Shown: positions 1 through 8,544 of the stretch, in pieces
Numbering within the stretch: the stretch's first letter is position 1
How the letters are laid out: each line of letters opens with the position of its first letter
From: Gallionella sp.
Lineage (GTDB): Bacteria; Pseudomonadota; Gammaproteobacteria; Burkholderiales; Gallionellaceae
Reading direction: 5' to 3'
NCBI GenBank assembly: GCA_030645955.1
Contig: JAUSMR010000208.1
Coordinates: 1 to 64,000, forward strand
DNA length: 64,000 nucleotides
Program-made: the position numbers and the translations under genes
Notes under the pieces: generated by a model
The model's input: only the letters and a program-made list of their open reading frames with translations
Database searches by the model: none
Told to the model about the DNA's origin: nothing

Positions 1-1192
1 CGAAGAAGGTCAGCACGGCAATGCCCACCACCGTGACGACGAAGTAGCCCGCCACCACGTCGGCCATGCGCTGCATCGGCGCCCGGGAGCGCTGGGCCTG
101 GGCCACCATCTGCACGATCTGGGCCAGCACGGTGGACGCGCCAACGCGCTCCGAACGCATCACCAGCGCGCCACTGCTGTTGAGCGTGGCGCCGATCACC
201 TTGTCGCCCACGCGTTTCGTCACTGGCATCGGCTCGCCGGTGAGCATGGATTCATCGACTGAACTGCCGCCTTCCGTCACCTCGCCGTCTACCGGAACTT
301 TTTCGCCGGGTCGCACGCGCAGCAAGTCGCCTACATGCACATGGGTCAGCGGCACATCCTCTTCGGTGCCGTCTTCCCGGATGCGGCGTGCGGTTTTGGG
401 CGCCAGGACCAGCAGTGACTAGATCGCCGCCGAGGTCTGCGACCTGGCCTGGAGTACGAGCACCTGGCCCAGCAGCGTGAGCGAGATGATGACAGCGGCC
501 GCTTCAAAGTACACGGCCACGCGCCCCATGGAAATGAACGAATCGGGAAACACCTGTGGCGCCAGGGTCGCCACCACGCTGTAAACGAAAGCGGCGCCAG
601 TGCCCAGGCCAATCAAGGTCCACATGTTGGGGCTGCGGTTCACCACGGACTGCCAACCACGGGAGAAGAACGGCCAGCCCGCCCACAGGACGATGGGGAT
701 CGACAGCGCCAGTTCGACCCAGCTCTGCACGGTCATATCCATCCACTGGAAACGGTGGCCGAACATGGCCAGCACAAAAACCAGGCCTGTCAGCGGCAGG
801 GTCCACCAGAAACGGCGCTGAAAGTCGCGCAGCTCGGGGTTCTCATCGTCATCGAGGTCCGGCAGCAAGGGCTCCAGCGTCATGCCGCACTTGGGGCAGT
901 TGCCCGGATGGTCCTGGCGAATCTCCGGATGCATCGGGCAGGTGTAGATCGTGCCAGCCGCCGCTGGAGTGGTCTCCACCGGTGGCACGGGCGCGAGGTA
1001 TTGCAGCGGGTTGGCCGCGAACTTTCCCTGGCACTTGGCGCTGCAGAAATAGTAGGGCCGGCCCTCGTGCGTCAACTTGTGAGCAGACTGCTCCGTGACG
1101 GTCATTCCGCACACCGGATCCTTGAGATCGGTTGGCGAGGATGGCTTGGCTGGAGGGCTGGCGTTGTGATGCTGATGTGTTTTCATGTCCAT
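1..1192 (-). pseudogene. copA: Copper P1B-type ATPase (CopA-like) split by an in-frame amber stop; runs off left edge
   Basis: P1B-ATPases pump Cu(I) from cytosol to periplasm. The first 257 residues hold a YHS domain (DPVCGM near residue 25), a heavy-metal-binding domain (YTCPMHPEI ... CPKCGM near 85-115) and four membrane segments. Translation then meets TAG at 421-419. Reading on in the same frame from 418 to 1 restores the A-domain without any frameshift: [38 protein letters not shown]. The stop therefore most likely replaces a Lys codon (AAG to TAG) in SAAI-K-SLLVLAP. The phosphorylation domain lies beyond the left edge. Unless the amber is suppressed or is a sequencing error, only a truncated non-catalytic protein is made. 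Copper rather than silver is assumed from family and context. Confidence 0.85.
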
Positions 1193-1216
1193 CTGGTTAC
1201 TTCTTTCTGTCGCTTG

Positions 1217-1666
1217 TTAGAGTTGCCAACGAAAGGTACGGGGCGCGGATTCGCCCGGCCGGTCGATCCGGAGTTCGATCGCACCTGGCCGCGGCGCCGG
1301 CACATCGAATGCCAGCACGCCTTCACGGTGGTGGCCGCCCGGTGGCGCGCCGAGCCAGCCCGCGGGCTTGAAGGTGCGTCCGTCGTCGGTCGTCAAGGTG
1401 GCGCTTTGAGCCAAGTCATCGCTCAGGTCGGCGCTGTGCGTGTCTAGCACGACAGCGAACTCCCACTGGCTGGCCGGCAGTCCGATCGACTTCGCCGTCA
1501 CCTTGACAGTCACGCCCTGCTCGTTTGAGGACTGCGTGGCGGTGGCATCAAGGCTTGTTTGGCCCAACGCCACCAACGGCGACGTCGCCAGCCCGAGGCC
1601 AGCGCAAGCCATCCAGCCCGCGAGCATCCATCGTTGTCCCATCATGTAGCCTCTTGTGTAAACCAT
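1217..1666 (-). CDS. Hypothetical secreted protein beside the copper ATPase
   Basis: About 149 residues with an N-terminal hydrophobic stretch (WMLAGWMACAGLGLATS) that looks like a signal peptide, then a beta-rich soluble domain ending in RTFRWQL. I do not recognise the family; the fold could be an immunoglobulin-like periplasmic domain. The ATG at 1666 is preferred over the longer reading frame because AAGGGAGAT precedes it at good spacing and because the longer form would run into the next gene. It lies just upstream of the broken ATPase on the same strand, so a metal-related periplasmic role is plausible but only inferred. Confidence 0.6.
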   Translation of the reverse strand: MVYTRGYMMGQRWMLAGWMACAGLGLATSPLVALGQTSLDATATQSSNEQGVTVKVTAKSIGLPASQWEFAVVLDTHSADLSDDLAQSATLTTDDGRTFKPAGWLGAPPGGHHREGVLAFDVPAPRPGAIELRIDRPGESAPRTFRWQL

Positions 1667-1700
1667 GCCGATCTCCCTTGAAAATAGATTTTGCAGAAGA

Positions 1701-2153
1701 TCAGCCTGCGGCCAGCGCGGTGCATACCCGTTGCAATCGTTCACGGGCTTCCTGTGCGACCGTTGCCACTTCCGGGTTGTCAGTCACTTGAAGCATTGCA
1801 ATTGGGTCAATAAGGCCGACCGTCACCTTGCCGTCGGCGTCCTGACGCACGACTACATTGCACGGCAACAGCAGGCCGATGTCAGGTTCAGCCATCAGCG
1901 CACGGTGAGCCAGTGTGGGATTGCAGGCGCCGAGAATGCGATGCGCAGGAACATCGATGCCCAATTTGTTTTTCATCGTTGCCTGCACGTCGATCTCGGT
2001 CAAGATGCCGAAACCCTCCTTCTTCAGTGCGTCGCTCACCTGTTCGACGGCGGCTGCAAAGTCGGTATTTCCGAGGTGGGCGTGAAACCCGTACGATGGG
2101 GATTCGGGCTTCGCATTGACCTTGGGCTGTAGGGGTCGGTCGTTAGAGGGCAT
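1701..2153 (-). CDS. DUF302 family protein
   Basis: The sequence matches the DUF302 pattern: an N-terminal stretch about fluctuating two strands (AAAVEQVSDALKKEGFGILTEIDVQATMKNKLG) followed by the conserved RILGACNP and GLLLPCNVVVR segments. Family function is unknown; members are small, soluble and often sit beside metal or redox genes. The start is uncertain between ATG codons at 2159 and 2153; the latter has GAAAG about 8 nt upstream. It is probably cotranscribed with the small secreted protein downstream. Confidence 0.8.
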   Translation of the reverse strand: MPSNDRPLQPKVNAKPESPSYGFHAHLGNTDFAAAVEQVSDALKKEGFGILTEIDVQATMKNKLGIDVPAHRILGACNPTLAHRALMAEPDIGLLLPCNVVVRQDADGKVTVGLIDPIAMLQVTDNPEVATVAQEARERLQRVCTALAAG

Positions 2154-2205
2154 GGTCATTTCTTTCAAGGAGTGTTAACTGTCCGGGCATCAGATTCCAC
2201 CGCAA

Positions 2206-2286
2206 TCAGCAACAACCGCAACCGCCTGTGCCGCCGATGTGGCAGCCAGAGGTTTTGGAAGCAGCCTTGCCGCAGTGGGACAAAAA
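2206..2286 (-). pseudogene. Remnant of a Cys/Gly-rich metal-binding C-terminus
   Basis: An open stretch without its own start encodes GKAASKTSGCHIGGTGGC followed by GCC and a stop. It closely matches the tail of the intact HMA protein at 16327-16620 (KASGCHSGSTGGCGCR). It sits directly downstream of the P19-like gene in another frame. It is most simply the residue of a second HMA/Cys-tail gene whose body has been deleted. Confidence 0.45.
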
Positions 2287-2306
2287 AGGTAGGCCACCAG
2301 TAGCTC

Positions 2307-2933
2307 TTACCGGCTTGCCTGCGAGACTTCCGTCAACTTGCCATTGGCAAGTTTGAAGTGAAACTTGGCGTTCACCGGTTTGGACCACAGGTCTTTGTCT
2401 TTCAGTTCGCGCTGGAACGTCGGGACATCGACCGTCACTGTGGCTGCGTAGGTACCGTCCCCAAGAAGTGCACTGTTGGCTGAATAGTGAAGGCCACTGC
2501 TGCCCCACATCGGTGGCAAAGGCAAGGAGATGGTCTTGCCGGTCTCCTTGTTTGTCGCGGCAAAGTTGATGTTTGCGTAGGGAATGCGCGTCTTGGTCTT
2601 CGGGTCTGTCAGCTTTAACTCGACGTGGTAGCGCTCGTCGTCAGCGGGTTGATGTGCATCCCAAGTGGGCGGATTGCTCATCTGCATCCACATCGGTTCC
2701 GAACCTTCAAGTTCCAGTTGAAAAACCATGTCGCCTGCTGCGGCACGGCCGATGAGCACCGCCTTTTTCAATGGGTCGGCCGCAACCGCGAGCTTCTCGA
2801 CTTTTGGCTCGGCGAGCTGTGTCGCAGCGCTTTTCGTACCTTTGGGTTGGGCTTGCGCAGAGATTTCAGCCCATGAGCCCGAACAGGCTGCTGCAAGAGC
2901 GAAAGTTAATAGAGTGGAACGAAAAGACGACAT
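2307..2933 (-). CDS. Periplasmic P19/Tp34-like metal-binding protein
   Basis: A 208-residue exported protein with a clear signal peptide (STLLTFALAAACSGSWAEISA). The mature part resembles the Fe2+-transport/P19 family: EPMWMQMSNPPTWDAH, YHVELKLTDPKTKTRIPYA, and a GSSGLHYSANSALLGDGTY turn that corresponds to the conserved G-x-HYGAN segment. P19 proteins bind copper and iron in the periplasm with His/Met ligands and usually partner an FTR1/YcnD-type permease, which is absent here. ATG 2933 is chosen because TGGAG lies 6-7 nt upstream. The assignment is by recalled similarity. Confidence 0.6.
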   Translation of the reverse strand: MSSFRSTLLTFALAAACSGSWAEISAQAQPKGTKSAATQLAEPKVEKLAVAADPLKKAVLIGRAAAGDMVFQLELEGSEPMWMQMSNPPTWDAHQPADDERYHVELKLTDPKTKTRIPYANINFAATNKETGKTISLPLPPMWGSSGLHYSANSALLGDGTYAATVTVDVPTFQRELKDKDLWSKPVNAKFHFKLANGKLTEVSQASR

Positions 2934-3177
2934 GGTGAACTCCATTTAGGAAAGTCGAGGTAAAAATAAACATGGGCTTCGGATCAGTCCCAACAAGCCA
3001 TGCGAAGAAAGATGCAGGGAAAGATGAAAGTCATCAGCGGCATTACCGTCAAGGGGTCTGCTCTGGCTGTGATGCATGAACACTGTTGCGCACCCGCTTC
3101 GTTTCGCCCACATGAAGCAATCGGCAACCCTTCACCATCTCTCTCGTTCGGAACCAGCGACATCCGGCTTGTCCCGA

Positions 3178-3855
3178 TCAGATCAGGTGACGTTGCGTCA
3201 TGTCACCCCCGGCGGGGCTACCCGCAAGCGTGGCGCGTCCCGACCGGAAATGAACGTAGATGATGGCACTTAACACTGCGGAAAAGAAGCACCAGACAGA
3301 AAACAGCGCCACGGCGAAAAACCCATATGCGAGTAAGAACAGTAGTAGCGCGAGAACCCCGAAAATCCTGATCGTGGCGTGACTGGAAAAGAAACAGCTG
3401 ACGCATGTCGCGGCCAGGTACAGCAGCATCACCGGGAGCTTGTAGAAATGCGGCGAAACATACACGATATTTGCAGCCGCCACCGAGGTCACGGGGAATT
3501 TGATGATCATGTAGAGCAGGTACAAGCCAACGAGAAGCCCGCCCCCCTGGAACCCCCAGATCATCTTGCGGCGCGAAGGTACGGCTTCGAGCAATCCGAT
3601 CGAGAACGGCACGAATATCGGCCAAAGCACATGCGAGAAGATCGAGAACAGATACGTCATTGCCACGTTCAGTTGTGGCGCGTCGAAGCTGAATGACAAC
3701 CACAACGTGCCCTCAACAATCTGCTGGAGCCCAAACAGCAGCGGAATCGCCGCGAACGGAATTTCTGCCTTTCGCCGCGTCGCGCGTAATGTTGCCACCC
3801 CGAGCACGGACAAGGCAGTACCGGTTATGAAGCTTGCAGTCGCAGAAAAGCACAT
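3178..3855 (-). CDS. DUF6629-type multipass membrane protein
   Basis: Starts with MCFSATASF, the hallmark N-terminus of the DUF6629 family, and has six to seven hydrophobic helices through to about residue 200 (for example LFSIFSHVLWPIFVPFSIG and VLALLLFLLAYGFFAVALFS). Length (225 aa) is normal. No catalytic motif is visible and the function of the family is unknown. It stands alone, with about 180 bases separating it from the lycopene-cyclase-domain gene upstream. Confidence 0.75.
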   Translation of the reverse strand: MCFSATASFITGTALSVLGVATLRATRRKAEIPFAAIPLLFGLQQIVEGTLWLSFSFDAPQLNVAMTYLFSIFSHVLWPIFVPFSIGLLEAVPSRRKMIWGFQGGGLLVGLYLLYMIIKFPVTSVAAANIVYVSPHFYKLPVMLLYLAATCVSCFFSSHATIRIFGVLALLLFLLAYGFFAVALFSVWCFFSAVLSAIIYVHFRSGRATLAGSPAGGDMTQRHLI

Positions 3856-4033
3856 GTTGTGGGTGCGCAGGGCATCGGGTTGGTTGAGGACAGGGTTGCA
3901 GCTAGACTCATATCCTGTTATCGGAAACGAATGCCGACATCAGGAAGCGCTGGACGCATTAACAGATCGGTGATTGGCGAGATTGACCAGGGGTGCATCG
4001 CTGATGCCTACCAAGGTGGTGGTGATACACACA

Positions 4034-4741
4034 TCAGCCGCTCCTGCTCCAGGTGAAGTGCTCGTATACGCTGGACCAGTACGAACCGAACGCAAAGCCG
4101 AACAGCAACTCTTCGACGGGGATACCGTACACCAGCCCTGCGTGCAAGGCCGGAAGATTCCAGACTGCCGCGATGTACCCGGGCGCGAACCATTTGAGCC
4201 CCAACATGAACACGGCATACAGGCCGAGGAAGAGAAGCCCGCCGATGAAGGTCTTCCGCCGGAGTTCCGGACGGCACTGGACGGACGCAATCGCACCTAG
4301 GGCCAGACTGGTGAGGACTGGGTAAATAGGGTTCCAAGGTAGGAAAAAAAGAGGCACGAATGCCACAAACGGCAAAATCAGCGCCGCAAGATGAAGCCGG
4401 TGCATCGGCGCATGGCGTTCTGCAGGACTGACTGGAACGAGATACTGCCGGGTGATGGTGCTGTAAAAAACAGTACCAATCCCGCCGATGGCGAACGCGA
4501 AGATCAGGCTCTCGATGTCGAAACCGGTACGCCGCGCGAGTTCGAAAAGGCTGGGCGGGTTCCAGTACGCCGGCACGAAGAGGGGTTCCGTCAACCCAAA
4601 GAGAGTCGTCGCGAGGCTGGCCTGCCACATCGGCGTGCGAAGCCTGGGATTGGCCAGATAGAGGACGAGCCAGGGCACCAGGAAGGCACACGACCAGATG
4701 AGCCACACGTAATGCTGTTTCACCGCACTCTCCTTTGGCAA
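4034..4741 (-). CDS. Lycopene cyclase domain membrane protein
   Basis: A 235-residue integral membrane protein with about seven hydrophobic segments. Two features match the heterodimeric/carotenoid cyclase fold: the early W-x-PSLFELARRTGFDIESLIFAFAIGG region and the C-terminal GIPVEELLFGFAFGSYW signature, equivalent to the PVEDFLF motif. The classical enzymes turn lycopene into cyclic carotenoids, but no phytoene synthase or desaturase gene is in view. A different membrane role is therefore possible. The start at 4741 is followed by a typical short hydrophilic N-terminus. Confidence 0.7.
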   Translation of the reverse strand: MPKESAVKQHYVWLIWSCAFLVPWLVLYLANPRLRTPMWQASLATTLFGLTEPLFVPAYWNPPSLFELARRTGFDIESLIFAFAIGGIGTVFYSTITRQYLVPVSPAERHAPMHRLHLAALILPFVAFVPLFFLPWNPIYPVLTSLALGAIASVQCRPELRRKTFIGGLLFLGLYAVFMLGLKWFAPGYIAAVWNLPALHAGLVYGIPVEELLFGFAFGSYWSSVYEHFTWSRSG

Positions 4742-4852
4742 TCAGGAGCGCGGTGGAAGATGACCGCCTTGGAGCGGGCACCCAGCAGCGTCGATCGCCA
4801 GAGACGACCGTAATCCTCTCGGCGTCGCCCGCCGCGAACGCAATTGCCCGAC

Positions 4853-5350
4853 TCACAGCACGACCGGCTTGTCCGGCAATTCGTTGCGATTGTCCGCCGC
4901 AGCAGGGAAATGCTCCGTGAGCTTTCGTAACACCGCCTGAATGCCATGGACCACACCCTCTTCGTAGTTGGCTGATTTGAATGCCGTTTCCATATCGTGG
5001 CAAATCGCCTCCCATTCGTTCGAGCCCGCTTTCGCGTGAATTCCCCGATCGGCGACGATTTCCACCTGTCGGTCGGCCAGCAGCAGATAGATCAGTACAC
5101 CGCTGTTGTGCTCGGTGTCCCACATCCGAAGTTGCGAGAACAGGTCGATGGCACGCTCTCTGGCGGACTGCCCGTTGAAGAGCGGAGCGCCGTCGAGCGC
5201 GCCCTCCACAACGAAGCGGACTTCACCCAGATGGGATGTTTCGCTTGCCTTGATGGCTTGCTCGATCGCGTCCAGGGTGGCGCGCGGGAAAGCGCGGTTG
5301 ACCTGCCGTTGGGTCATGGCGAAATGCCGCAAGATGCGTTTGATGTCCAT
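4853..5350 (-). CDS. TPM domain protein (soluble)
   Basis: A 165-residue TPM/TLP18.3-Psb32 domain protein without a signal peptide. Family features are the GEVRFVVEG strand, RAIDLFSQLRMWDTEHNSGVLIYLL, VEIVADRGIHAKAGS and the C-terminal helix GIQAVLRKLTEHFP. It is the third gene of a lemA-TPM-TPM operon, only 2 bases after the larger TPM gene. TPM proteins are linked to acid-phosphatase-like or chaperone roles near membranes; the exact activity is unknown. Confidence 0.85.
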   Translation of the reverse strand: MDIKRILRHFAMTQRQVNRAFPRATLDAIEQAIKASETSHLGEVRFVVEGALDGAPLFNGQSARERAIDLFSQLRMWDTEHNSGVLIYLLLADRQVEIVADRGIHAKAGSNEWEAICHDMETAFKSANYEEGVVHGIQAVLRKLTEHFPAAADNRNELPDKPVVL

Positions 5351-5352
5351 GG

Positions 5353-6246
5353 CTAAAACCTCCCGGAGGCACCGCCTCCGCCAAATCCACCGCCACCGCC
5401 ACCAAAGCCGCCGCCCCCTGAGCGACCCCCACCAAATCCCCTGTAACGGCCGCCACCGTGCATGCCGCCATGTCGGCCCAGGTTGACACCCAGCAAAGTG
5501 ATCAGAAAAGCAATGCCTCCGGCGAAAGCTGCAGCAAATGCCGCGCCCATGATCAGCCAGCCCAGGACAGCGAGCAGCCCGCCAGTCACCAAGGCGCCGG
5601 GAAGGCGACCGAGCGCTGAACGAAGCACGCCACCGACCACCAGCGCCAGCAGAAACACAACCGGTAACAGTTGCCCGAGGTTCTTGCCGTCCGGCCTCGC
5701 AGCGCTTTGCTTGGGTAATGGCAGCGGTTCCCCGTCAATAACGCGCATCATCTGATCGATACCGGCGCTGACGCCGCCAAAGAAGTCTCCTTCCTTGAGC
5801 CGCGGCGCGATCACCTCGCTGACGATGCGCTTGGCGGTGGCGTCATTCAAGGCCCCTTCGACTCCGTAGCCGACTTCGATCCGCAGTGTGCGGTCGTCCT
5901 TGGCGACGAGCAACAAAGCACCATCGTCCACCTTCTTGCGCCCCAGCTTCCATTGCTCGACAACCCGCAAGGCGTACTGTTCAATCTCTTCGGGCTTGGT
6001 GGTCGAGACGATCAGCACGGCGATCTGCGTGCCTTTCTTGATCTCAAAAGCCCGCAGACTTTGTTCCAGACCTGACTGCTGCTCAGCCGTCAGTGTGCCG
6101 GTCAAATCGGTCAGACGCGCCTTGAGTGGAGGCACGGGCACGAAACCGTCAGCGGCATAGGTTGGCATGAACGCCACCAAGGCCATCAGCCACAGCATGA
6201 ACAACCCCCTGGCGATGCCAGCTCCGGCAAGGCTGGTTGTCTTCAT
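5353..6246 (-). CDS. TPM domain membrane protein (YgcG-like)
   Basis: 297 residues: signal peptide (ARGLFMLWLMALVAFMPTYA), a TPM domain around 35-165 (LTDLTGTLTAEQQSGLEQSL, GTQIAVLIVSTTKPE, DDGALLLVAKDDRTLRIEVGYGVEG), two to three membrane segments near 190-250, and a Gly-rich tail (FGGGRSGGGGFGGGGGGF). This is the usual YgcG layout. Its ATG overlaps the stop of lemA by 4 bases, indicating translational coupling. LemA/TPM pairs are widespread; roles in envelope stress or membrane-protein quality have been proposed. Confidence 0.9.
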   Translation of the reverse strand: MKTTSLAGAGIARGLFMLWLMALVAFMPTYAADGFVPVPPLKARLTDLTGTLTAEQQSGLEQSLRAFEIKKGTQIAVLIVSTTKPEEIEQYALRVVEQWKLGRKKVDDGALLLVAKDDRTLRIEVGYGVEGALNDATAKRIVSEVIAPRLKEGDFFGGVSAGIDQMMRVIDGEPLPLPKQSAARPDGKNLGQLLPVVFLLALVVGGVLRSALGRLPGALVTGGLLAVLGWLIMGAAFAAAFAGGIAFLITLLGVNLGRHGGMHGGGRYRGFGGGRSGGGGFGGGGGGFGGGGASGRF

Positions 6247-6866
6247 GGCGAACTCGCGGGCTTATTTGTCCCCGTGCCAAAGGTCACCGCAGGTGGCACC
6301 GCGATGGCCTTTTCGTCACCCACCGTGAAATTAGCCTTAACCGAGTAGCCGAACACCATGGCCGTCAGGTTGCTTGGAAAGGACCGCACGGTGACGTTGT
6401 AGTCCTGAACCGATTTGATATAGCGATTGCGCGCGACAGCGATGCGATTTTCGGTACCCTCCAGCTGGGCCTGGAGATCGCGATAGCCAGCATTTGCCTT
6501 AAGGTCGGGATACCTTTCGACCACCACCAGTAGTTTAGAAAGGGCACCTGATAACTCTTTCTGCGCGGCTTCGAACCTGGCGAACGCCTGTGGGTCGTTA
6601 ACCAACTCCGGCGTCGCGGTGATGGCGGTCGCCTTGGCCCGCGCATTGGTCACGGCTACCAGCGTGTCCTGCTCGTACTTAGCGTAGCCCTTGACCGTGT
6701 TGACCAGATTGGGCACCAGATCCGCCCGTCGCTGGTACTGGTTCAGCACCTCGGACCAACTGGCCTTTATTTGTTCGTCGGTGGACTGGAACGTGTTGTA
6801 GCCGCACCCGGACAAACCGAGCACGAGCGTTGCCACGAGAGCGAGAAGAAACTTGCGCATGGTCAT
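6243..6866 (-). CDS. lemA: LemA family lipoprotein
   Basis: 207 residues with a lipobox (VLGLSGC) and the LemA core: IKASWSEVLNQYQRRADLVPNL, VNTVKGYAKYEQDTL, ATPELVNDPQAFARFEAAQ, LLVVVERYPDLKAN and ENRIAVARNRYI. These form a four-helix bundle anchored at the membrane. It is first in the lemA-TPM-TPM operon. The C-terminal 30 residues (VGDEKAIAVPPAVTFGTGTN) are low-complexity. Family identity is clear; the molecular function remains poorly defined. Confidence 0.93.
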   Translation of the reverse strand: MTMRKFLLALVATLVLGLSGCGYNTFQSTDEQIKASWSEVLNQYQRRADLVPNLVNTVKGYAKYEQDTLVAVTNARAKATAITATPELVNDPQAFARFEAAQKELSGALSKLLVVVERYPDLKANAGYRDLQAQLEGTENRIAVARNRYIKSVQDYNVTVRSFPSNLTAMVFGYSVKANFTVGDEKAIAVPPAVTFGTGTNKPASSP

Positions 6867-6880
6867 GATTCCTGTTGGTT

Positions 6881-7927
6881 TCAGTTACGGCGATAGGTGA
6901 TTCCATTCGGGCCTGCTCCCACCTTGAATGTTGCCGTGACCCGCTGGCTTGTCGTATCAATCGCAGACACGGTTCCCGCCTCGATGTTGGTCACAAAAGC
7001 CGTCTTGCCGCTGCTGTCGACGACGACTCCATGGGCACCAGGGCCGGTAGTCACCGTGGTAGTGACCTTGCGGCTGGCGAGATCAATCACCGAAACTTTG
7101 TCGTCCCAGGCCTTTTCACTCCCCTGATTGGCTACATACATGGTTTTGCCATCCGAAGTTGCGTAGAGCTGTATTGGATTGCGTGCGACATCGACCATGC
7201 CGATGACCCGGCGCGTTGCGACATCAATGATGGCCACCCTGTTCTCGTCGCGCAGCGACACATAGACCTGTCGCCCATCGGGTGTAAACCCAACCTGTAC
7301 CGGTGCTTTGCCGACCAGGATACGCCCGACCACCTTCAGCGTTGTCGTGTCCACCACCGACACACTGCCATCTCCGACGTTGGCCACATACAGTTCACGT
7401 CCGTCCGGACTGGGACGAAGGCCGTGAGGCGACGCTCCCGTGCCGATCTTCCCAATGACCGTACGGCGCGCAAGGTCGAGCACAGTAATCGCGTTTTCCT
7501 CAGAGCTCGTCACAAAGGCTCGCTGGCCCTCACGGTCTGTGATCACATGAGCCGGATGTTTCCCGGCCGGTAGTGTGGCAATAGGTTTTTCCAGATTACG
7601 GACATCGAAAATCAACAGCTTTCCCTCGTCGTTATCGGGCTGCATCTTTTGCATGCCTTGCATGTTTTGCTGCTCGTGACCCTCGGCGGCCATCCCAACT
7701 GACAGCAGGAAGGCCCCGTCGGGTGTGATCTGGACGTTGTGGGGAACGATAGACGTCTTGAATGTTCGAACCAGTCCAGTCGCCAACGTGATTTCACTAA
7801 TAGAAGCGTCGCGCTCGTTGGCGGTGTAGATGAAGCCACTCAAGGGTGCGGCGCTGCAAACGCCCGTGGCAATCATCAACGTCAGCGCACTTGCGCAGAG
7901 AATGGTTTTCTTGATCAGCTTGTTCAT
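6881..7927 (-). CDS. YVTN-family beta-propeller protein, secreted
   Basis: 348 residues with a signal peptide (LCASALTLMIATGVCSAAPL) followed by about seven blades of the YVTN type, each carrying patterns such as P-H-x-V-x-x-xPDG and V-x-x-ID-x-x-TxxV (GKHPAHVITDREG, GASPHGLRPSPDGRELYVAN, GKAPVQVGFTPDGRQVYVS). A Met/Gln-rich insertion (EQQNMQGMQKMQPDND) follows blade one. AAGGA lies 7 nt before ATG 7927. Such proteins are probably periplasmic scaffolds or ligand binders; near copper genes a metal-related role is conceivable but not shown. Confidence 0.88.
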   Translation of the reverse strand: MNKLIKKTILCASALTLMIATGVCSAAPLSGFIYTANERDASISEITLATGLVRTFKTSIVPHNVQITPDGAFLLSVGMAAEGHEQQNMQGMQKMQPDNDEGKLLIFDVRNLEKPIATLPAGKHPAHVITDREGQRAFVTSSEENAITVLDLARRTVIGKIGTGASPHGLRPSPDGRELYVANVGDGSVSVVDTTTLKVVGRILVGKAPVQVGFTPDGRQVYVSLRDENRVAIIDVATRRVIGMVDVARNPIQLYATSDGKTMYVANQGSEKAWDDKVSVIDLASRKVTTTVTTGPGAHGVVVDSSGKTAFVTNIEAGTVSAIDTTSQRVTATFKVGAGPNGITYRRN

Positions 7928-8000
7928 GGCATGTCCTTCATGTTGACTTGTTCTATCTTTAGGGTAGGTGGTGCCAGAATGATGTTTGTGTTTCTTGATC

Positions 8001-8258
8001 TCAGCGACCAAAGCGGCGCACGAAGAAGTTGTAAACAGGCACATACACCAGCCCGGCGTAGGCGCCGTACAGGAAGCTCTCGACCAGCCCGACGAAAAAT
8101 CCCTGCAGCGTGAGCCACTTGAAGCCCGGCAGCACCTGCTCGAGGAATGCGTGCATGTGCAGGCTCGCTGGGGTGGCGAGCCCATAGCTCACGCAAACCA
8201 GGAACGAGATCAATGTCGTGGTGGCAAGCGACCACGAAACAACCTTGATATTGAGCAT
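8001..8258 (-). CDS. DUF5676 small membrane protein
   Basis: 85 residues with two membrane helices (VVSWSLATTTLISFLVCVSYG and GFFVGLVESFLYGAYAGLVYV) around a polar loop with HMHAFLEQVLPGFKW. The pattern resembles the second copy at 19437-19697 and the DUF5676 family, which recurs in copper/heavy-metal islands. It follows a DUF2933 gene by 9 bases on the same strand. Function unknown. Confidence 0.75.
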   Translation of the reverse strand: MLNIKVVSWSLATTTLISFLVCVSYGLATPASLHMHAFLEQVLPGFKWLTLQGFFVGLVESFLYGAYAGLVYVPVYNFFVRRFGR

Positions 8259-8267
8259 GAAGTTCTC

Positions 8268-8465
8268 CTAATGACGATGGGAGCCGGAGGTGTCCGCAGG
8301 GGACGTAGGACGGGAACCTCCAGTCCGTCCGAGGGCATCATCCGGACTGCGGTGGCCGTTTCCATGCGAGCCGTGGCCGCCATGGCCGCCGTGTCCGAAA
8401 AGGTGCATGGCAACGAAGGCCACGCCGAAAAGTACCCAAATCCAGTTTTCTGACAGCCAGGTCAT
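8268..8465 (-). CDS. DUF2933 small membrane protein
   Basis: 65 residues: one membrane helix (NWIWVLFGVAFVAMHLF) followed by a His/Gly-rich tail (GHGGHGGHGSHGNGHRS ... SGSHRH). This is the usual DUF2933 layout. The His-rich tail could bind metal on the periplasmic or cytosolic side. It pairs with the DUF5676 gene just downstream. A second DUF2933 gene is at 17342-17620. Confidence 0.75.
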   Translation of the reverse strand: MTWLSENWIWVLFGVAFVAMHLFGHGGHGGHGSHGNGHRSPDDALGRTGGSRPTSPADTSGSHRH

Positions 8466-8544
8466 GTTCTGCTCCTTGGTGTGAAAGTTTGTTTAGTCAT
8501 GCGGTATTTACGAGGTGTAGCGGTTTGTCGCGCGGGCTGGCCTT

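Noticed and set aside
4008..5123. Minus-strand open frame of 371 codons overlapping the lycopene-cyclase-domain gene
   Set aside because: Different frame from the membrane protein and from the TPM gene; Arg/Ser-rich shadow translation.
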